A stretch of DNA of 64,000 nucleotides, from assembly GCF_023008245.1 (NCBI RefSeq), contig NZ_CP090145.1, forward strand, positions 248,001-312,000, given 5' to 3'. Below are positions 27,186 to 36,727 of this stretch, piece after piece; position 1 is the stretch's first letter, and each line of letters starts with the position of its first letter. The stretch comes from Flavobacterium sediminilitoris (GTDB lineage: Bacteria; Bacteroidota; Bacteroidia; Flavobacteriales; Flavobacteriaceae). Under the pieces are notes generated by a model that saw only the letters and a program-made list of their open reading frames with translations, was not told the DNA's origin and did not search any database. Both the position numbers and the translations under genes were made by a program.

Positions 27186-28949
27186 TTATTTTTCTCCTTT
27201 TTCCATTTTTGCTTTTAATTCAGCTAATGCATCAATATCACCTAAAGTTGATTTTTCTACATTATTATTAGAAGAAGCTGTTTCTACAGATTTAACTGCT
27301 TTTTCTTCTTCTTCACGGAAGATAGCTGTATGAGAAGCCACTACTCTTTTGAATTCTTTATTAAACTCAATAACTTTAAAGTCAGCAGATTCACCTTTTT
27401 TCAATTTTTTACCATCTTCTTTTTCTAAATGACGAGTAGGAATAAATGCTACAACATCATCACCGAAATCTACAGTTGCACCTTTGTCAACGATTTCACC
27501 GATAACACCATTATGAATAGTACCAACAGCGAAAGCATCTTCATGCTTATCCCATGGATTTTCTGTAGTTTGCTTATGACCTAAAGATAGTTTACGACCA
27601 TCTACATCTAATTCTAAAACTACTACTTCCATGTTATCTCCAACATTCACAAATTCTGATGGATGCTTGATTTTCTTAGTCCAAGATAAGTCAGAAATAT
27701 AAACTAAACCATCAATACCTTCTTCTAATTCCACGAAGATACCAAAGTTTGTAAAGTTTCTAACGATACCTGTATGCTTAGAACCTACTGGATATTTAGC
27801 AGTGATATCTGTCCAAGGATCTTGCGTTAATTGCTTAATACCTAAAGACATTTTTCTTTCATCTCTATCTAAAGTTAAAACTACCGCTTCAACCTCATCT
27901 CCAATTTTCATAAAATCTTGTGCACTTCTTAAATGAGTTGACCAAGACATTTCAGAAACGTGAATTAATCCTTCAACACCTTCAGCAACTTCAATGAAAG
28001 CACCATAATCAGCTAAAACAACTACTTTACCTTTTACTTTATCACCAATAGTTAAATCAGCACTTAAAGCATCCCATGGATGAGCATTTAATTGTTTTAA
28101 ACCTAATTGAATTCTTGTTTTCTCATCATCGAAATCAAGGATTACAACATTTAATTTTTGATCTAATTCAAGAACTTCACTTGGGTGATTAATTCTAGAC
28201 CAAGAAAGATCTGTAATATGGATTAATCCATCTACACCACCTAAGTCAATAAACACACCGTAAGAAGTAATGTTTTTAACCACACCTTCTAAAACTTGTC
28301 CTTTTTCTAATTGACCAATGATTTCTTTCTTTTGTTCTTCAATATCAGCCTCGATAAGCGCTTTATGAGAAACTACTACGTTTTTAAATTCGTGGTTGAT
28401 TTTCACAACTTTGAATTCCATAGTTTTGTTTACATATTGATCGTAATCACGGATTGGTTTCACGTCAATTTGAGAACCTGGTAAGAAAGCTTCAATACCA
28501 AATACATCAACGATCATTCCTCCTTTAGTTCTGCATTTTACAAAACCATTAACGATTTCACCAGACTCATGAGCAGCAATAACTCTATCCCATGCTTTGA
28601 TAGTTCTCGCTTTTCTGTGTGATAATACTAATTGACCTGTTTTATCTTCACGAATATCGATAAGTACTTCTACTTTATCACCAACTTTTAAATTTGGATT
28701 GTAACGAAATTCGTTTAAAGAAATAACACCTTCAGATTTAGCATTGATATCAACGATAGCGTCTCTATCTGTAATTCTAACTACAATTCCTTCTACAACT
28801 TCCTCGTCTTTTGTAGAGATGAAAGTTTTAGATACTAATTCTTCAAATTCTTGTAAGTTTTTTTCATCTACTACATCAATACCTTCTTGGTAATTGTGCC
28901 AGTTAAAATTTGCTAAAAACTCTTCTTGTGTTTTGTTAATTTCAGACAT
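27186..28949 (-). CDS. rpsA: 30S ribosomal protein S1
   Basis: A 587-residue protein made of about six S1 RNA-binding repeats from about residue 45 to 540. They are easily seen as repeated KVVVLADYGAFIEV-, NITSYGVFIDL- and NFTNFGIFVEL-type strands with GLIHISDLSW. Bacteroidota S1 proteins have this length. It delivers mRNA to the 30S subunit. The C-terminal tail is low complexity (VETASSNNNVEKS). The upstream region holds a consensus promoter and a leader of about 115 bases. Confidence 0.97.
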   Translation of the reverse strand: MSEINKTQEEFLANFNWHNYQEGIDVVDEKNLQEFEELVSKTFISTKDEEVVEGIVVRITDRDAIVDINAKSEGVISLNEFRYNPNLKVGDKVEVLIDIREDKTGQLVLSHRKARTIKAWDRVIAAHESGEIVNGFVKCRTKGGMIVDVFGIEAFLPGSQIDVKPIRDYDQYVNKTMEFKVVKINHEFKNVVVSHKALIEADIEEQKKEIIGQLEKGQVLEGVVKNITSYGVFIDLGGVDGLIHITDLSWSRINHPSEVLELDQKLNVVILDFDDEKTRIQLGLKQLNAHPWDALSADLTIGDKVKGKVVVLADYGAFIEVAEGVEGLIHVSEMSWSTHLRSAQDFMKIGDEVEAVVLTLDRDERKMSLGIKQLTQDPWTDITAKYPVGSKHTGIVRNFTNFGIFVELEEGIDGLVYISDLSWTKKIKHPSEFVNVGDNMEVVVLELDVDGRKLSLGHKQTTENPWDKHEDAFAVGTIHNGVIGEIVDKGATVDFGDDVVAFIPTRHLEKEDGKKLKKGESADFKVIEFNKEFKRVVASHTAIFREEEEKAVKSVETASSNNNVEKSTLGDIDALAELKAKMEKGEK

Positions 28950-29062
28950 GCTGATTTAAAAATTTGTATGCTCTGTTCTTATAGGGTTTCTTATACAGAT
29001 TAAAAACAGCAACAGTGTTTACATAAATGATTGATACCTAATGGAAACCCAATTCCGTCAAA
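28950..29062 (-). promoter_or_regulatory. rpsA 5' leader
   Basis: About 113 bases lie between the predicted transcription start (just downstream of the -7 element at 29070-29077) and the rpsA ATG. No strong hairpin was recognised, but leaders of this length before rpsA often serve autoregulation by S1. Confidence 0.35.
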
Positions 29063-29069
29063 AGGTGTG

Positions 29070-29100
29070 CAAAATTACGAATAATTTATTAACTACCAAA
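29070..29100 (-). promoter_or_regulatory. rpsA promoter
   Basis: On the minus strand TTTG (29097-29100) and TAATTTTG (29070-29077) are separated by exactly 19 bases, a full match to the Bacteroidota consensus. Confidence 0.8.
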
Positions 29101-29188
29101 CATTTGTAAAAAAAAGACTCTTATTAAAGAAGATAAAAAAGATTCTAAAATAAATTCAGAATAACATTTTTTAAATTAGATCTATTAA

Positions 29189-29872
29189 TTAAATTTTCTC
29201 TTCTATTAACTTCATAACTAATTCAAATTGTTCTTTTTTATTCATCGCAGAGTTATCAACCTCAATAGCATCATCTGCTTTTACCAAAGGAGAATCTTCT
29301 CTATGTGTGTCAATATAGTCGCGTTGCTGTACATTCTCTAGTACTTCTTGATAAGTCACGTTTTGTCCTTTTTCTACTAATTCATCAAAACGTCTTTGCG
29401 CTCTTGTTTCCGCAGAAGCATTCATAAACAATTTTAATTCGGCGTCTGGAAAAACTACGGTTCCAATATCTCTACCATCCATCACAATAGCTTTATTTTT
29501 ACCCATAGCTTGTTGTTGTTCTACTAATTTAGCTCTCACTTCAGAAATTTCAGCTATTTGGCTTACGTTTCGAGAAACTTCAATAGTACGAATAGGTTGT
29601 TCTACATTTTCACCATTTAAATACATCTCAGCAAAACCTAAATCAGGGTTAAAACGAAATTCTAATTTAATTGCTAGTAATTCATTAATTAAACCCTCTT
29701 TATTTAAATGATTTTCACCAACAAAACCGTTTTGCATTGCAAAATAAGTCACGGCTCTATACATAGCACCTGTATCTACATATACATAACCTAATTCTTT
29801 TGCTAATTGCTTAGCCAACGTACTTTTTCCTGTTGACGAAAATCCGTCTATTGCTATTGTAATTTTTTTCAT
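29189..29872 (-). CDS. cmk: cytidylate kinase
   Basis: A 227-residue NMP kinase that phosphorylates CMP and dCMP with ATP. The P-loop is GFSSTGKSTLAKQL at residues 9-22. YVDTGAMYRAVTYF, VMDGRDIGTVVFP and RRFDELVEKG are standard Cmk signatures. Full length. It follows porQ on the same strand with a 51-base gap. The lon-porQ-cmk neighbourhood is typical of Flavobacteria. Confidence 0.96.
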   Translation of the reverse strand: MKKITIAIDGFSSTGKSTLAKQLAKELGYVYVDTGAMYRAVTYFAMQNGFVGENHLNKEGLINELLAIKLEFRFNPDLGFAEMYLNGENVEQPIRTIEVSRNVSQIAEISEVRAKLVEQQQAMGKNKAIVMDGRDIGTVVFPDAELKLFMNASAETRAQRRFDELVEKGQNVTYQEVLENVQQRDYIDTHREDSPLVKADDAIEVDNSAMNKKEQFELVMKLIEEKI

Positions 29873-29923
29873 TTTAATTTTCTTAGAAAATCTATTCGTT
29901 TTTCTCTATTTTTTTCTAAAAAT

Positions 29924-30943
29924 TTATTCTAAATCTATCATTAATCCAAATAAACTTGTGTTTGCAGCAACGGTATATCTTGAATAGGAATAATCAAATT
30001 TAATTTTTCCAAATCGCAATCCAAATCCTGCTGAGATTCCTGAAAAGCTTCTCTGATCCACAATGCTTAATTCTTGCCCTCTTCTAAAATTGTATCCTAA
30101 ACGAACATTAAATCCTTTTTCTGGAAATAATTCTGCTCCAATAATAACGTGTCGCAATGCATTATTAAAAAAGGATACCTTCTCTTCATTGGTTTCCCCA
30201 TCTAAAGTATTTTCTGCTCTATTTGGGTTTGAAAAAGCGATATTCCATTGTTGTAAATTTTCTAAAGTAAGATGCCATCGAATAGGAACATTTTCAACCA
30301 ATTGAGAAATTCCAGCATCTATTGAAAGTGGTAATTTCTCTCTCACATCTTGATAAGGTGTTATTTGAAACCCTATATTACGAATAGTGAATCCGTAATT
30401 AATATCATTTTTATCATCAACATACAAAAAACCTAAATCTGTAGCAACTCCCCATGAATTATACGATTCTAATGTGGAAGAAATTAATTTCACATTAGTT
30501 CCAATATACATATCTGTCCATGGAATATTATAAGCATAACCCATAGATAAAGCAGCTTCACTTCCTGTAAAATTAGAAGTTAAATTCCCTAATTCATCTC
30601 TTCCTTCAAAATCTCCGTAATTAATATAACTTATTCCTGCATGAAAAGTTTGCACATGTCTATCCCAAGTATAAGCATAGGCAGCAGTTCCATAAGAAAC
30701 TTCTCCATAATAACTTCCGTAATTTGTAGATAATCTTTTATGCATTTCAGGATTTATTGTTGCTGGATTATAAAATGCTTGATTTACATCATAGTCAACC
30801 ACAGTAACTGTTTTTCCTCCTAATGCTGCTTGACGCGGTGATTGCGCTAAGTTTAAAAACTGATATACATATTTACCTCCTATTTGCCCATAATGAACAG
30901 TAGAAAATAACAACAAAGAGAACAGTACACTTTTTTTAAACAT
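29924..30943 (-). CDS. porQ: type IX secretion system protein PorQ
   Basis: A 339-residue outer-membrane beta-barrel-like protein with a signal peptide (KKSVLFSLLLFSTVHYGQ). It has the PorQ N-terminus (GGKYVYQFLNLAQSPRQAALGGK) and a C-terminus rich in alternating aromatic strands (FGLRFGKIKFDYSYSRY). PorQ works with PorU, PorV and PorZ in the cell-surface attachment complex of the type IX system. Substrates in the same window would include the lipase at 23-25 kb. It is encoded directly upstream of cmk. Confidence 0.92.
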   Translation of the reverse strand: MFKKSVLFSLLLFSTVHYGQIGGKYVYQFLNLAQSPRQAALGGKTVTVVDYDVNQAFYNPATINPEMHKRLSTNYGSYYGEVSYGTAAYAYTWDRHVQTFHAGISYINYGDFEGRDELGNLTSNFTGSEAALSMGYAYNIPWTDMYIGTNVKLISSTLESYNSWGVATDLGFLYVDDKNDINYGFTIRNIGFQITPYQDVREKLPLSIDAGISQLVENVPIRWHLTLENLQQWNIAFSNPNRAENTLDGETNEEKVSFFNNALRHVIIGAELFPEKGFNVRLGYNFRRGQELSIVDQRSFSGISAGFGLRFGKIKFDYSYSRYTVAANTSLFGLMIDLE

Positions 30944-31009
30944 TATTTTTTATATATAAGCTATAAACGCTTTTGCGAAGATAAAATTATATACGAATAT
31001 ATTAAAAAC

Positions 31010-31039
31010 AAATTCCGACTTATTTCTAAATCGGAATTT
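31010..31039 (-). terminator. hairpin after the displaced lon 3' end
   Basis: AAATTCCGA and TCGGAATTT form a 9-bp stem. It lies about 30 bases past the TAG that ends the duplicated lon tail, so it was probably the original lon terminator. It could also act for porQ-side read-in. Confidence 0.7.
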
Positions 31040-31066
31040 TATTATTTTGAAAATGATTAACACTAT

Positions 31067-31139
31067 AATTTCTTAGCACTCTTCACTTTTTGATTTATTA
31101 TTGCGATATCAAGCACTTCACTCATTTTATCAACATAAT
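31067..31139 (-). pseudogene. duplicated 3' end of lon
   Basis: Bases 31073-31139 match the lon 3' end (31484-31550) at 64 of 67 positions. In the lon frame this copy reads YVDKMSEVLDIAIINQKVKSAKKL and then TAG, so it encodes a natural-looking Lon C-terminus three residues shorter than that of the intact gene. It lies downstream of lon in the same orientation with a leader-peptide gene between. It looks like the former end of lon, displaced by an insertion that brought a new 3' end. Confidence 0.88.
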
Positions 31140-31169
31140 TACATTTATTGCAAACTCCAATACTCCTTA

Positions 31170-31343
31170 TTAACAAGGGAAATTAGTATCTGTAATTGGT
31201 TCACATGGATCATATGTTCGAAGGTTTTGACAATAAATCACATAGTCAGCACACAAAGTAGGATGCCCTCCTCCTTTTACACTTTTTTTATCCATCCTAG
31301 ACAATTCTTTAGTTCCTTTTTGATTTAAGATTTTTTTTAACAT
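31170..31343 (-). CDS. double-glycine leader peptide between the two lon ends
   Basis: A 57-residue peptide starting at ATG 31343. The leader MLKKILNQKGTKELSRMDKK is followed by VKGGG (residues 22-26), and the 31-residue core HPTLCADYVIYC continues with four cysteines (31, 38, 47 and 57) and ends in Cys. It belongs to the Bacteroidota GG-leader natural-product precursors and is not an obvious homologue of the 13-kb peptides. No maturation or export gene adjoins it. It sits in a segment flanked by duplicated lon sequence, which suggests recent arrival. Function unknown. Confidence 0.78.
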   Translation of the reverse strand: MLKKILNQKGTKELSRMDKKSVKGGGHPTLCADYVIYCQNLRTYDPCEPITDTNFPC

Positions 31344-31467
31344 AATAAAAATAGATTATAGATTAATATTACTGAAAAAACAATAAGTAAATTCAGACTA
31401 CTTACCAAAGCTAACCATATATTTCTAGTTAAATGTTAAAAAACAAAGATTATCAACTCAAAAAAAC

Positions 31468-33924
31468 TTAATTATCTAATTTTTTAGCACTCTTTACTTT
31501 TTGATTTATTATTGCAATATTAAGCACTTCACTCATTTTATCAACATAATGAAATGTTAATCCCTTTAAATATTCAGGTTTTATTTCATCAATATCACGC
31601 TTGTTTTCATGACATAGAATAATTTCTTTAATATTAGCTCTTTTTGCTGCTAATATTTTTTCTTTAATTCCACCAACAGGTAATACTTTTCCCCTTAATG
31701 TGATTTCTCCAGTCATGGCTAAATTTTTCTTCACTTTTTTTTGCGTAAAAGTAGAAACCATAGAAGTCAACATTGCAATTCCTGCACTTGGTCCATCTTT
31801 TGGAGTAGCTCCTTCTGGAACGTGAATATGAATATTATTCCCTGTTAATATTTCATTTGATATTCCTAATAATTCATTGTTAGATTTTATATATTCTAAC
31901 GCAATAGTAACTGATTCTTTCATTACAGTTCCCAAATTCCCTGTCATAGTCATAGCTCCTTTCCCTTTTGAAATAGTAGATTCTATAAATAAAATATCAC
32001 CTCCTACTGAAGTCCAAGCCAAACCTGTAACAACACCTGCTGTATCATTATTCTCGTATTTATCTCTTTCTAATCTTGGTGATTTTAACACTTCAATTAT
32101 ATCTTCATCCGTTAATACTTTATTATAAGGTTCTTCCATTGCAATTGATTTTGCAGCATTACGAACCATTTGCGCTATTTTTTTATCTAAACCACGAACA
32201 CCTGATTCACGCGTATAACCTACAACAATTTTCTCTAATTGTTTTTTCCCTATTTGCAAATCATCGGTTGTTAATCCATGCTCTTTTAATTGCTTAGGCA
32301 GTAAATGTTTTTTAGCAATTTCCACTTTTTCTTCAATTGTATAACCCGACATGTTTATAATTTCCATTCTATCCTTAAGTGCAGGCTGAATGGTTGACAA
32401 ACTATTTGAAGTAGCGATAAACATTATTTTAGATAAATCATAACCTATTTCAAGGAAATTATCATGAAATTCCGAGTTTTGTTCTGGATCTAAAACTTCT
32501 AACAATGCAGAAGATGGATCTCCATTAAAACTACTTGACAATTTATCGATTTCATCTAAAACAAATACAGGATTTGATGTTTTTGCTTTCTTAATACTTT
32601 GAATAATACGTCCTGGCATTGCACCAATATATGTTTTCCTATGTCCGCGAATTTCTGCTTCATCTCTCATTCCTCCTAAAGAAATACGAACATATTCTCT
32701 ACCCAATGCCTCTGCTACTGATTTTCCAATAGATGTTTTACCAACTCCTGGAGGACCATATAAACATAAAATAGGGGATTTCATATCATTTCGAAGTTTT
32801 AAAACAGCTAAGTGTTCAATAATTCGCTCTTTAACATCTTCTAAACCAAAATGATCCCTATCTAATATTTTTTGCGCTCTTTTTAAATCGAAATTATCCT
32901 TTGAATATTCATTCCATGGTAAATCTAAAAACAACTCTAGATAATTTCTTTGTATTCCAAAATCTGGTGAATTAGGATTAGAACGTTGCAACTTTGACAC
33001 TTCTTTTTCAAAATGTTTTGCTACATCTTCATTCCATTTTTTTGATTTTGCTTTTTCACGCATTTCTTCAATTTCTGCCTCGTAAGAAACTCCTCCTAAT
33101 TCTTCTTGGATAGTTTTCATTTGTTGATGCAGAAAATATTCTCTTTGCTGTTGATCTAAATCAAAACGAACTTTAGATTGTATATCATTTTTTAATTCGA
33201 GCTTTTGCAACTCTAAATTCATAAAACGTAGCGTTTCCAATGCTCTTTCTTTCAAATTATTAATAGAAAGTAAATCTTGTTTTTCAGTAACAGACAAATT
33301 CATGTTTGAAGAAACAAAATTGATTAAAAACGGATTACTTTCTATATTTTTAATTGCAAAAGTAGCTTCTGTAGGAATATTTGGACTTTCTCTAATAATT
33401 TGAATAGCCAAGTCTTTTATTGATTCAACTATTGTATTAAATTCAGCATCATTACTTTCTGGACGAACCTCGCTTACTTCTTTTATTGTTGCTTTTAAAT
33501 AAGGTTCTTCTTGAGTAAATGCATCAATTTCAAATCTTTTTTTACCTTGAAGAATTACTGTTGTATTTCCATCAGGCATTTTTAAGACTCTAATTATACG
33601 AGCTACTGTTCCTATATGATGTACATCATTTGGAGTAGGTTCTTCTACATTCTCATCTTTTTGTGCTACTACACCAATTACTTTTCCTCCAGCATTAGCA
33701 TCATTAATCAATTTAATTGATTTATCTCTTCCTGCTGTAATAGGAATTACAACTCCAGGAAACAAAACTGTATTTCTCAAGGAAAGTATTGGTAGATCAT
33801 TTGGCAACACTTCATTATTCATTTCCTCTTCATCTTCAGGCGTCAATAAAGGAATTAATTCAGCATCACTATTTATTTCTTGAAGTGACAAGTTGTCAAG
33901 TGTTATTATTTTTTGATTTGGCAT
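31468..33924 (-). CDS. lon: ATP-dependent protease Lon
   Basis: An 818-residue serine protease of the LonA type. The N-terminal substrate-binding domain (LPILSLRNTVLFPGVVIPI) covers about residues 40-240. The AAA+ module has Walker A YGPPGVGKTS and Walker B VFVLDEID. The C-terminal protease domain has the Ser in PKDGPSAGIAM and the Lys in GGIKEKILAAKRAN. It degrades misfolded and regulatory proteins in the cytoplasm. The last 25 residues are duplicated downstream (31073-31139). No hairpin follows this copy of the end, in contrast to the displaced one. Confidence 0.97.
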   Translation of the reverse strand: MPNQKIITLDNLSLQEINSDAELIPLLTPEDEEEMNNEVLPNDLPILSLRNTVLFPGVVIPITAGRDKSIKLINDANAGGKVIGVVAQKDENVEEPTPNDVHHIGTVARIIRVLKMPDGNTTVILQGKKRFEIDAFTQEEPYLKATIKEVSEVRPESNDAEFNTIVESIKDLAIQIIRESPNIPTEATFAIKNIESNPFLINFVSSNMNLSVTEKQDLLSINNLKERALETLRFMNLELQKLELKNDIQSKVRFDLDQQQREYFLHQQMKTIQEELGGVSYEAEIEEMREKAKSKKWNEDVAKHFEKEVSKLQRSNPNSPDFGIQRNYLELFLDLPWNEYSKDNFDLKRAQKILDRDHFGLEDVKERIIEHLAVLKLRNDMKSPILCLYGPPGVGKTSIGKSVAEALGREYVRISLGGMRDEAEIRGHRKTYIGAMPGRIIQSIKKAKTSNPVFVLDEIDKLSSSFNGDPSSALLEVLDPEQNSEFHDNFLEIGYDLSKIMFIATSNSLSTIQPALKDRMEIINMSGYTIEEKVEIAKKHLLPKQLKEHGLTTDDLQIGKKQLEKIVVGYTRESGVRGLDKKIAQMVRNAAKSIAMEEPYNKVLTDEDIIEVLKSPRLERDKYENNDTAGVVTGLAWTSVGGDILFIESTISKGKGAMTMTGNLGTVMKESVTIALEYIKSNNELLGISNEILTGNNIHIHVPEGATPKDGPSAGIAMLTSMVSTFTQKKVKKNLAMTGEITLRGKVLPVGGIKEKILAAKRANIKEIILCHENKRDIDEIKPEYLKGLTFHYVDKMSEVLNIAIINQKVKSAKKLDN

Positions 33925-34071
33925 AACTATAAAAGGGTCATTTTGTCATTAATTATATTAAAACTAGGCTTATATATTCTTTCAAAACCACTATTAAATG
34001 ACTGAAAATCAATACTAATAAAAGAATTCATTATTTATAAGCTATATATGAAATCAAGATTTATGCCATAA

Positions 34072-34101
34072 AAAAATCCCGAAGTATAAATTCGGGATTT
34101 T
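34072..34101 (-). terminator. terminator of the lipoprotein gene
   Basis: AAAATCCCGAA pairs with TTCGGGATTTT across a short loop, 23 bases past the stop codon at 34124 on the minus strand, followed there by T residues. Confidence 0.85.
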
Positions 34102-34123
34102 ATATCATTGTTATAAGTTCTTT

Positions 34124-35335
34124 CTAATCAAAATAACTATTATCTAAACCATAATTAAATGTACCATTAGTAATTTCATAAACAGTTGACTGACCTGTCT
34201 TTTCATAAGTAATATTAAATGTCCCTTTTATTCTCTTTGTTACTAAATTAAATTCAGTTATTGTAATTGAACCACCTGTAACTCTTGCGTAATCAGGCGC
34301 TCCTCCTACATTAGGTAAAATTAAACTAGCTTGACAATAAGAAGGACCACTTAAGTCAAATGTTTCATATAATTGATAAGTTCCTAAAACCCATTTATCA
34401 TTTGGTATATGTAGATTAATCTCTGTTAGAAAGCCTAGATTATCACTTGTATCTCCTTGAATTTTCAAATATCTTGTATCTCCGACTGGGGCACCATCAT
34501 TTAATACAACAACGTCATTTCCTGTAATAGAATATAAAAACGGTTTCATATTATCATATTGAATCCCATTAATATTTGCCGTCATTAATGCAGGTGAATT
34601 ATCAACTTGACTTACAGCCGCTGTAAAAGAAACTTCATTACCGTAGGCAGTTCCATTAGCATTTGTAGCATAAGCTCTAAGATAAATTACTGAACCCGGA
34701 ACAATTTGTAATTGCTGGATTGTTGAAACATAACTACCCATTCCTGAACCATCAATTGTTTTTCTAGTACTTGGCAAAACAGGATTAGATGAAGTACTCC
34801 AAACTACTCCTCTCGCAGTAACAGGGGAACCTCCATCAGCAGAAATATTTCCTCCACTTACAGCACTAGGATAAATATTATTAGTAACAGGTGTAGTTAT
34901 CAATACAGGAAGATTAGATGCTACTACCGTAGTGAACATAACCTGATTCCCGTAAGAAACACCACTCGAATTAATTGCATAAGCACGAACATAATAAGTA
35001 TTCCCTGCTACTAAACCTGAAATAGATGAAGTATAACTTCCAACTCCAGAACCATCAACAGTATTATTATCAGACAATGTAGGATTTTGATTTACACTCC
35101 AAACTACTCCTCTTGAAGAAATTGACAAACCCCCATCAGATGTGATATTTCCTCCTGTAGTTACTGAAGAAGCTGTAATATCACTTACTGATCTTGTAAC
35201 TATCACAGCTAATTGTGGATTTCCATTATCAATTTGACTTGACAAAGCTGGATCTAATGGTTCTATATTACAAGAATTTAATGTAAAAAGAGTTGCTAAT
35301 ACAGTAAAAGCAAAAAGTAAATTTATTTTTTTCAT
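34124..35335 (-). CDS. surface lipoprotein with two Ig/FnIII-like repeats and a C-terminal beta domain
   Basis: A 403-residue protein. The start was set at ATG 35335, which gives a lipoprotein signal ending in the lipobox LNSC. Two 80-residue repeats follow (about 55-215), each with the pattern GGNI(T/S)(S/A)DGG, ARGVVWS, VDGSG-GSY and YYVRAYAxNxxGxxYGN, typical of Bacteroidota surface proteins. The C-terminal 160 residues (LMTANINGIQYDN to FNYGLDN) resemble the DUF6252-type beta domain. A role in binding or surface structure is plausible but unproven. It begins 42 bases after the UMF1 transporter stop. Confidence 0.82.
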   Translation of the reverse strand: MKKINLLFAFTVLATLFTLNSCNIEPLDPALSSQIDNGNPQLAVIVTRSVSDITASSVTTGGNITSDGGLSISSRGVVWSVNQNPTLSDNNTVDGSGVGSYTSSISGLVAGNTYYVRAYAINSSGVSYGNQVMFTTVVASNLPVLITTPVTNNIYPSAVSGGNISADGGSPVTARGVVWSTSSNPVLPSTRKTIDGSGMGSYVSTIQQLQIVPGSVIYLRAYATNANGTAYGNEVSFTAAVSQVDNSPALMTANINGIQYDNMKPFLYSITGNDVVVLNDGAPVGDTRYLKIQGDTSDNLGFLTEINLHIPNDKWVLGTYQLYETFDLSGPSYCQASLILPNVGGAPDYARVTGGSITITEFNLVTKRIKGTFNITYEKTGQSTVYEITNGTFNYGLDNSYFD

Positions 35336-35377
35336 CAAGGTTAATTTTAATAATTTTTTCAAAAATAACATAATATT

Positions 35378-36667
35378 TTATTTTTTAGGCACTCTTAAAA
35401 GCAAAAAGACCCCTATAATAAAAAATAATGTTAAAAACACAATAGCATTTCTCATTGACCCAGATATTTGATCTATTGTTGCGAATATCCCCATTCCAAT
35501 AACAATTCCTATTTTTTCAGCTACATCATAAAAACTAAAATAAGAAGCTGTATCTTCTGTTTCTGGTAAAAATTTTGAATAAGTTGATCGTGATAATGAC
35601 TGAATTCCCCCCATTACTATTCCTACAAAAGCAGCAGTAATATAAAAATGTATAGGTTCAGTTACAAAAAACGCAAAAACACATATTATTGCCCAAATAA
35701 TATTAATAAACAAAAGTGTTTTTATATTTCCAAACTTAGCAGCTAATTTAGATGTCATATATGCTCCTGCAACTGCTACCAATTGAATAACTAAAATACT
35801 TATTATCAATCCTGTTGTTTTCTCACTATCTGTTGCCCAGTTTATCTCTTGTTCTCCAAAATATGTAGCTACAAGCATTACTGTTTGTACTGCCATGCTA
35901 TAAACAAAAAAAGCGACTAAATATCTTTCTAATCGGATATTGTGAAACAATTGTTTTTGAACTTTTTTTAATTCTTTAAATCCATTAAATAAAATTTCTC
36001 TAGTAACTTTTTGTTTTGAATGATTTCCTTTTGGCAAGTAATAAAAAGTGTATTGACTAAACAATAACCACCAAATCCCTGTAAGAACGAAAGACAATCG
36101 CATTGCATCTAATGCCTCTCCTCCTTCTTTCCCTAACACTAAATACAAACAAATTAACAACAACAAAACACTTCCTATATATCCTAATGAATATCCTTTA
36201 GCACTTAAACTATCTTGTTGTTCTTTATAAGCAATATCAGGCAGGTATGAATTATAGTACACTAAACTTCCCCAAAAACCTATTAATCCAAAATAAAAAC
36301 AGACAACTCCAAAGTAAATATTCTCTTCAGAAAACCAATATAATCCAATACATGAAAACGCTCCTAAATAACAAAAAAATTGCATAAAACGCTTTTTATT
36401 ACCTACATAATCCGCAATACCTGAAAGTAATGGAGACAATATAGCAACTGTTAAAAAAGCAAAAGCCGTTACATAACTTATTAAAGAAGTAGGCTTAAAC
36501 AGCATTCCTAAGAATTCTAAATCTGGACCATCTTTAGGAAATATAAATCCGAAATACAATGGAAAAATTGATGATGAAATCACTAATGAATATACCGAAT
36601 TAGCCCAATCATAAAATGCCCAAGAATTTAGTAATTTCTTACTTCCTTTTTGTAATGTTTTAGTCAT
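35378..36667 (-). CDS. MFS transporter of the UMF1/Atg22 type
   Basis: A 429-residue protein with about twelve membrane helices. The start was set at ATG 36667 (MTKTLQKGSKKLLNSWAFYDWANSVYS), since a longer reading to 36715 would pass through the hairpin that ends the upstream gene. SWAFYDWANS and the conserved FSxYDVAEKIGIVIG stretch are marks of the UMF1 family. Members are putative exporters, and the substrate is unknown. It shares a strand with the M48 protease upstream and the lipoprotein downstream. Confidence 0.9.
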   Translation of the reverse strand: MTKTLQKGSKKLLNSWAFYDWANSVYSLVISSSIFPLYFGFIFPKDGPDLEFLGMLFKPTSLISYVTAFAFLTVAILSPLLSGIADYVGNKKRFMQFFCYLGAFSCIGLYWFSEENIYFGVVCFYFGLIGFWGSLVYYNSYLPDIAYKEQQDSLSAKGYSLGYIGSVLLLLICLYLVLGKEGGEALDAMRLSFVLTGIWWLLFSQYTFYYLPKGNHSKQKVTREILFNGFKELKKVQKQLFHNIRLERYLVAFFVYSMAVQTVMLVATYFGEQEINWATDSEKTTGLIISILVIQLVAVAGAYMTSKLAAKFGNIKTLLFINIIWAIICVFAFFVTEPIHFYITAAFVGIVMGGIQSLSRSTYSKFLPETEDTASYFSFYDVAEKIGIVIGMGIFATIDQISGSMRNAIVFLTLFFIIGVFLLLRVPKK

Positions 36668-36683
36668 AAATAATAAATTAAAA

Positions 36684-36704
36684 AAGTCCTGCTTTGCAGG
36701 ACTT
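36684..36704 (-). terminator. terminator of the M48 protease gene
   Basis: AAGTCCTGC pairs with GCAGGACTT around three T bases, with a T-run downstream on the minus strand. It lies between the M48 stop and the UMF1 start and supports the shorter start of the latter. Confidence 0.8.
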
Positions 36705-36727
36705 CGAATATACATATTATATTTAAA

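Noticed and set aside
28950..29188. Possible small RNA or riboswitch before rpsA
   Set aside because: No known riboswitch core or strong hairpin could be recognised by eye; listed only as a leader.
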